The notes under the pieces are model-generated. The model saw only the letters and a list, made by a program, of their open reading frames with translations, ran no database searches and was not told where the DNA came from. Positions 62,731-64,000 of a stretch of DNA of 64,000 nt are shown here, piece by piece (the stretch's first letter is position 1; every line of letters begins with the position of its first letter). The DNA is from Rhodanobacter sp. MP7CTX1 (lineage in GTDB: Bacteria; Pseudomonadota; Gammaproteobacteria; Xanthomonadales; Rhodanobacteraceae): contig NZ_JACHCN010000001.1 of assembly GCF_014205795.1 (NCBI RefSeq), forward strand, positions 434,001-498,000, in the 5' to 3' direction. A program made the translations under genes and the position numbers.

Positions 62731-63303
62731 ATGTTGAAGATATCCTTGATGAAGCTAGGCATCGCCGTATCTCTGGCGTCGTGTCTCGTGTTTTCCGCTT
62801 GGGGCGCGCAAGCACCTTCCGCATCACTGAGCACGGGGTCCGTGCAGATTCTGGTCGCTGGAAGAGCCGCCACCACGTTCACCGAAAACGATTTGGCGAA
62901 TCTGCCACGCAGCAGCATCACGGCGGGTGTGCATGATGAGAAGCCGAGCCTGTGGGAAGGCGTTGCACTTGCCGAGCTTTTGCGGCGTGCCGGCGCGCCG
63001 ACGGACAAGCCATTGCGGGGACGCGAAATGGCCAAGTTCGTTCGTGTCACGGCTGCCGATGGCTACCAGGTGGTCTTCAGTCTGACCGAGTTGGACGCGG
63101 CGTTCGGCGATCGCCATGTGTTGTTGGTCGACCGACAGGATGGCCATCCGTTATCCCGGAAAGACGGGCCATTTCGGCTTGTTGTGGAAGGGGACAAGCG
63201 GCCGGCCCGATGGGTGCGGGAGGTCGAAACCATCGAGATCGTGGATGGTTCATCCGGGCTGGATCGTACCTCGGCTCGTACAGAGACTGACTCCGGCAAA
63301 TAA
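62731..63303 (+). CDS. Exported protein with molybdopterin-fold domain lacking the Mo-ligand Cys
   Basis: 190 residues with a signal peptide (1-25, cleavage near WGA). The rest matches the oxidoreductase molybdopterin-binding fold (LWEGVALAELLRRAGAP, ADGYQVVFSLTELDAAF, HPLSRKDGPFRLVV, all shortened). Sulfite-oxidase family enzymes have a Cys ligating Mo; here the mature protein has no Cys. It is therefore probably not a Mo enzyme, perhaps a pterin or partner binding protein. Starts 27 bases after the MFS gene. Confidence 0.75.
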   Translation: MLKISLMKLGIAVSLASCLVFSAWGAQAPSASLSTGSVQILVAGRAATTFTENDLANLPRSSITAGVHDEKPSLWEGVALAELLRRAGAPTDKPLRGREMAKFVRVTAADGYQVVFSLTELDAAFGDRHVLLVDRQDGHPLSRKDGPFRLVVEGDKRPARWVREVETIEIVDGSSGLDRTSARTETDSGK

Positions 63304-63348
63304 GCATGCATCGCGAGGACGCTTGGCGCATTCAGCGAACCGACCTGA

Positions 63349-64000
63349 TCAGATGCCGGCGTACCACTCGTAACCCTGATCTTCCCAGTAGCCACCCTTG
63401 CCGTCGCCGATCGCGTCGAAGGACTTGACCAGCTCGATCCGGCTGAGATATTTCGCCTGCTTGTAGCCGAGCTGGCGGCCGAGACGTAGACGCAGAGGCG
63501 CCCCGTAGGGTACCGGCAAAGGCTGGTCGTTCAAGGCAAACGCCAGCAGCGTCTGCGGATGTCTCGCTTCGCCGATGTCCACGCTTTCGTAATACGGCAC
63601 GCCCACGTCCATTTCGTCGAAGCAATGAAATACGACGAACCGTGCCTGCGGATCGACCCCGACATGGTCGAGCACGGCCGACAACAGCGTGCCCTGCCAT
63701 TTGCCGATGGCGCTCCAGCCTTCCACGCAATCGTGCCTGGTAATCTGCGTGCGCGTGTCGAGTTTTTTCAGGTCGTCGATCGATAGCCGGGTCGGCCGGT
63801 TGACCAGGCCGTCAATCTGCAACGTGTAGTCGCGAAACTGGTTTGCCATCAGCGCCCGGTAGGCAGGCGTGCCGGGTTGCGTGGTGCCATTGGCGTGAAA
63901 CACAGGAGAGATATCCGCCTCGGAATATTCCTTCGCCATGCTGCTGGACGGCGCCAGCAACGCCTGTACGCGACGGTTCAATCCCTCGGCGCTGCCAAGT
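63349..64000 (-). CDS. Molybdopterin-dependent oxidoreductase, sulfite-oxidase family (5' end outside window)
   Basis: The minus-strand frame stays open to the window edge (ends ...LGSAEGLNRR before the internal TTG at 63981). Visible: sulfite-oxidase core with Cys in RHDCVEGWS (Mo ligand), YYESVDIGEARHPQT, PLPVPYGAPLRLRLGRQLGY (in part) and a WEDQGYEWYAGI C-terminus. YedY/SorA-type enzymes of ~250-320 aa act in the periplasm. Its cofactor would come from the Moco operon in this window. Adjacent convergent gene is the molybdopterin-fold exported protein. Confidence 0.88.
   Translation of the reverse strand, partial: LGSAEGLNRRVQALLAPSSSMAKEYSEADISPVFHANGTTQPGTPAYRALMANQFRDYTLQIDGLVNRPTRLSIDDLKKLDTRTQITRHDCVEGWSAIGKWQGTLLSAVLDHVGVDPQARFVVFHCFDEMDVGVPYYESVDIGEARHPQTLLAFALNDQPLPVPYGAPLRLRLGRQLGYKQAKYLSRIELVKSFDAIGDGKGGYWEDQGYEWYAGI

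Noticed and set aside
62731-63303. Calling this gene a functional Mo enzyme
   Set aside because: The mature protein has no Cys to ligate Mo, so only the fold is supported.
1-64000. CRISPR arrays, tRNA or rRNA genes, prophage modules
   Set aside because: No regularly spaced direct repeats, cloverleaf-like sequences, rRNA segments or phage structural genes were noticed on reading both strands.

Overview
The window is about 60% GC, gene-dense, and fits the chromosome of a gammaproteobacterium of the Xanthomonadales/Lysobacterales type, most likely Rhodanobacteraceae (Dyella, Rhodanobacter or Luteibacter relatives). That placement is an inference from protein character and gene content (XapX, DUF6582, DUF1206, a TraR/DksA protein without zinc ligands, an NAD-dependent Fds-type formate dehydrogenase). 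No rRNA or tRNA is visible to confirm it.

Layout. 1-4.4 kb: the end of a hybrid PAS histidine kinase, a single-domain response regulator, a catalase-family protein and two tiny membrane proteins. 4.6-6.2 kb: gene debris (a frameshifted PfpI/DJ-1-like pseudogene and an HsdR N-terminal fragment) around a structured non-coding stretch ending in a minus-strand terminator. 6.3-19.97 kb: a metabolic accessory region. It holds SDR/LysR and SDR/TetR divergent pairs, a run of four minus-strand hydrolases (two likely exported, one with a Tat-like signal) behind an AraC regulator, XapX plus dienelactone hydrolase, and a methyltransferase-like protein. It also holds a deletion scar of an extra SDR gene next to a 36-bp palindrome. 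20-21 kb: a relaxase (DUF3363) C-terminal remnant. 20.8-30.3 kb: DUF4031, a zinc-less DksA-like protein, a PRC-barrel-like protein, an M28 peptidase, a YoaK membrane protein, Dps, a UBP zinc-finger/ThuA-like pair, an AraC regulator, a response regulator, a cupin and a two-domain monooxygenase-like protein. 30.3-38.5 kb: small stress-type proteins, DUF1206, a stand-alone CheB, an alpha carbonic anhydrase, and a CPBP protease divergent from a TetR regulator. 38.7-41.3 kb: a class A beta-lactamase-like protein with an enlarged omega-loop region, and an S41 protease.

41.5-59.0 kb is the core of the window: a molybdenum/formate locus. A minus-strand operon encodes an OFA-type formate/oxalate transporter, FdsG, FdsB, FdsA, FdhD and FdsD, with junctions from a few-base overlap to about 50 bases apart. 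Divergently, modABC (molybdate import) is followed by moeA1-moaA-moaC-mobA-moaD-[moaE-moeB-rhodanese]-moeA2 and a DUF7009 gene. Most of these genes overlap by 4 bp. Together they import molybdate, build molybdopterin, insert Mo, add the nucleotide, and sulfurate/insert the bis-MGD cofactor (FdhD) into the formate dehydrogenase. The same window ends with a sulfite-oxidase-fold Mo enzyme.

59.1-64 kb: an SDR divergent from a GlxA/FtrA-type AraC regulator, a DHA2-family MFS exporter, a secreted molybdopterin-fold protein with no candidate Mo-ligand cysteine, and the 3' part of the sulfite-oxidase-like gene.

The most unusual items are the MoaE-MoeB-rhodanese fusion with two divergent MoeA paralogues, the SDR scar with its palindromic operator, the beta-lactamase variant, the zinc-less DksA-like protein and the hydrolase run. 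I see no CRISPR array, prophage or intact transposon.
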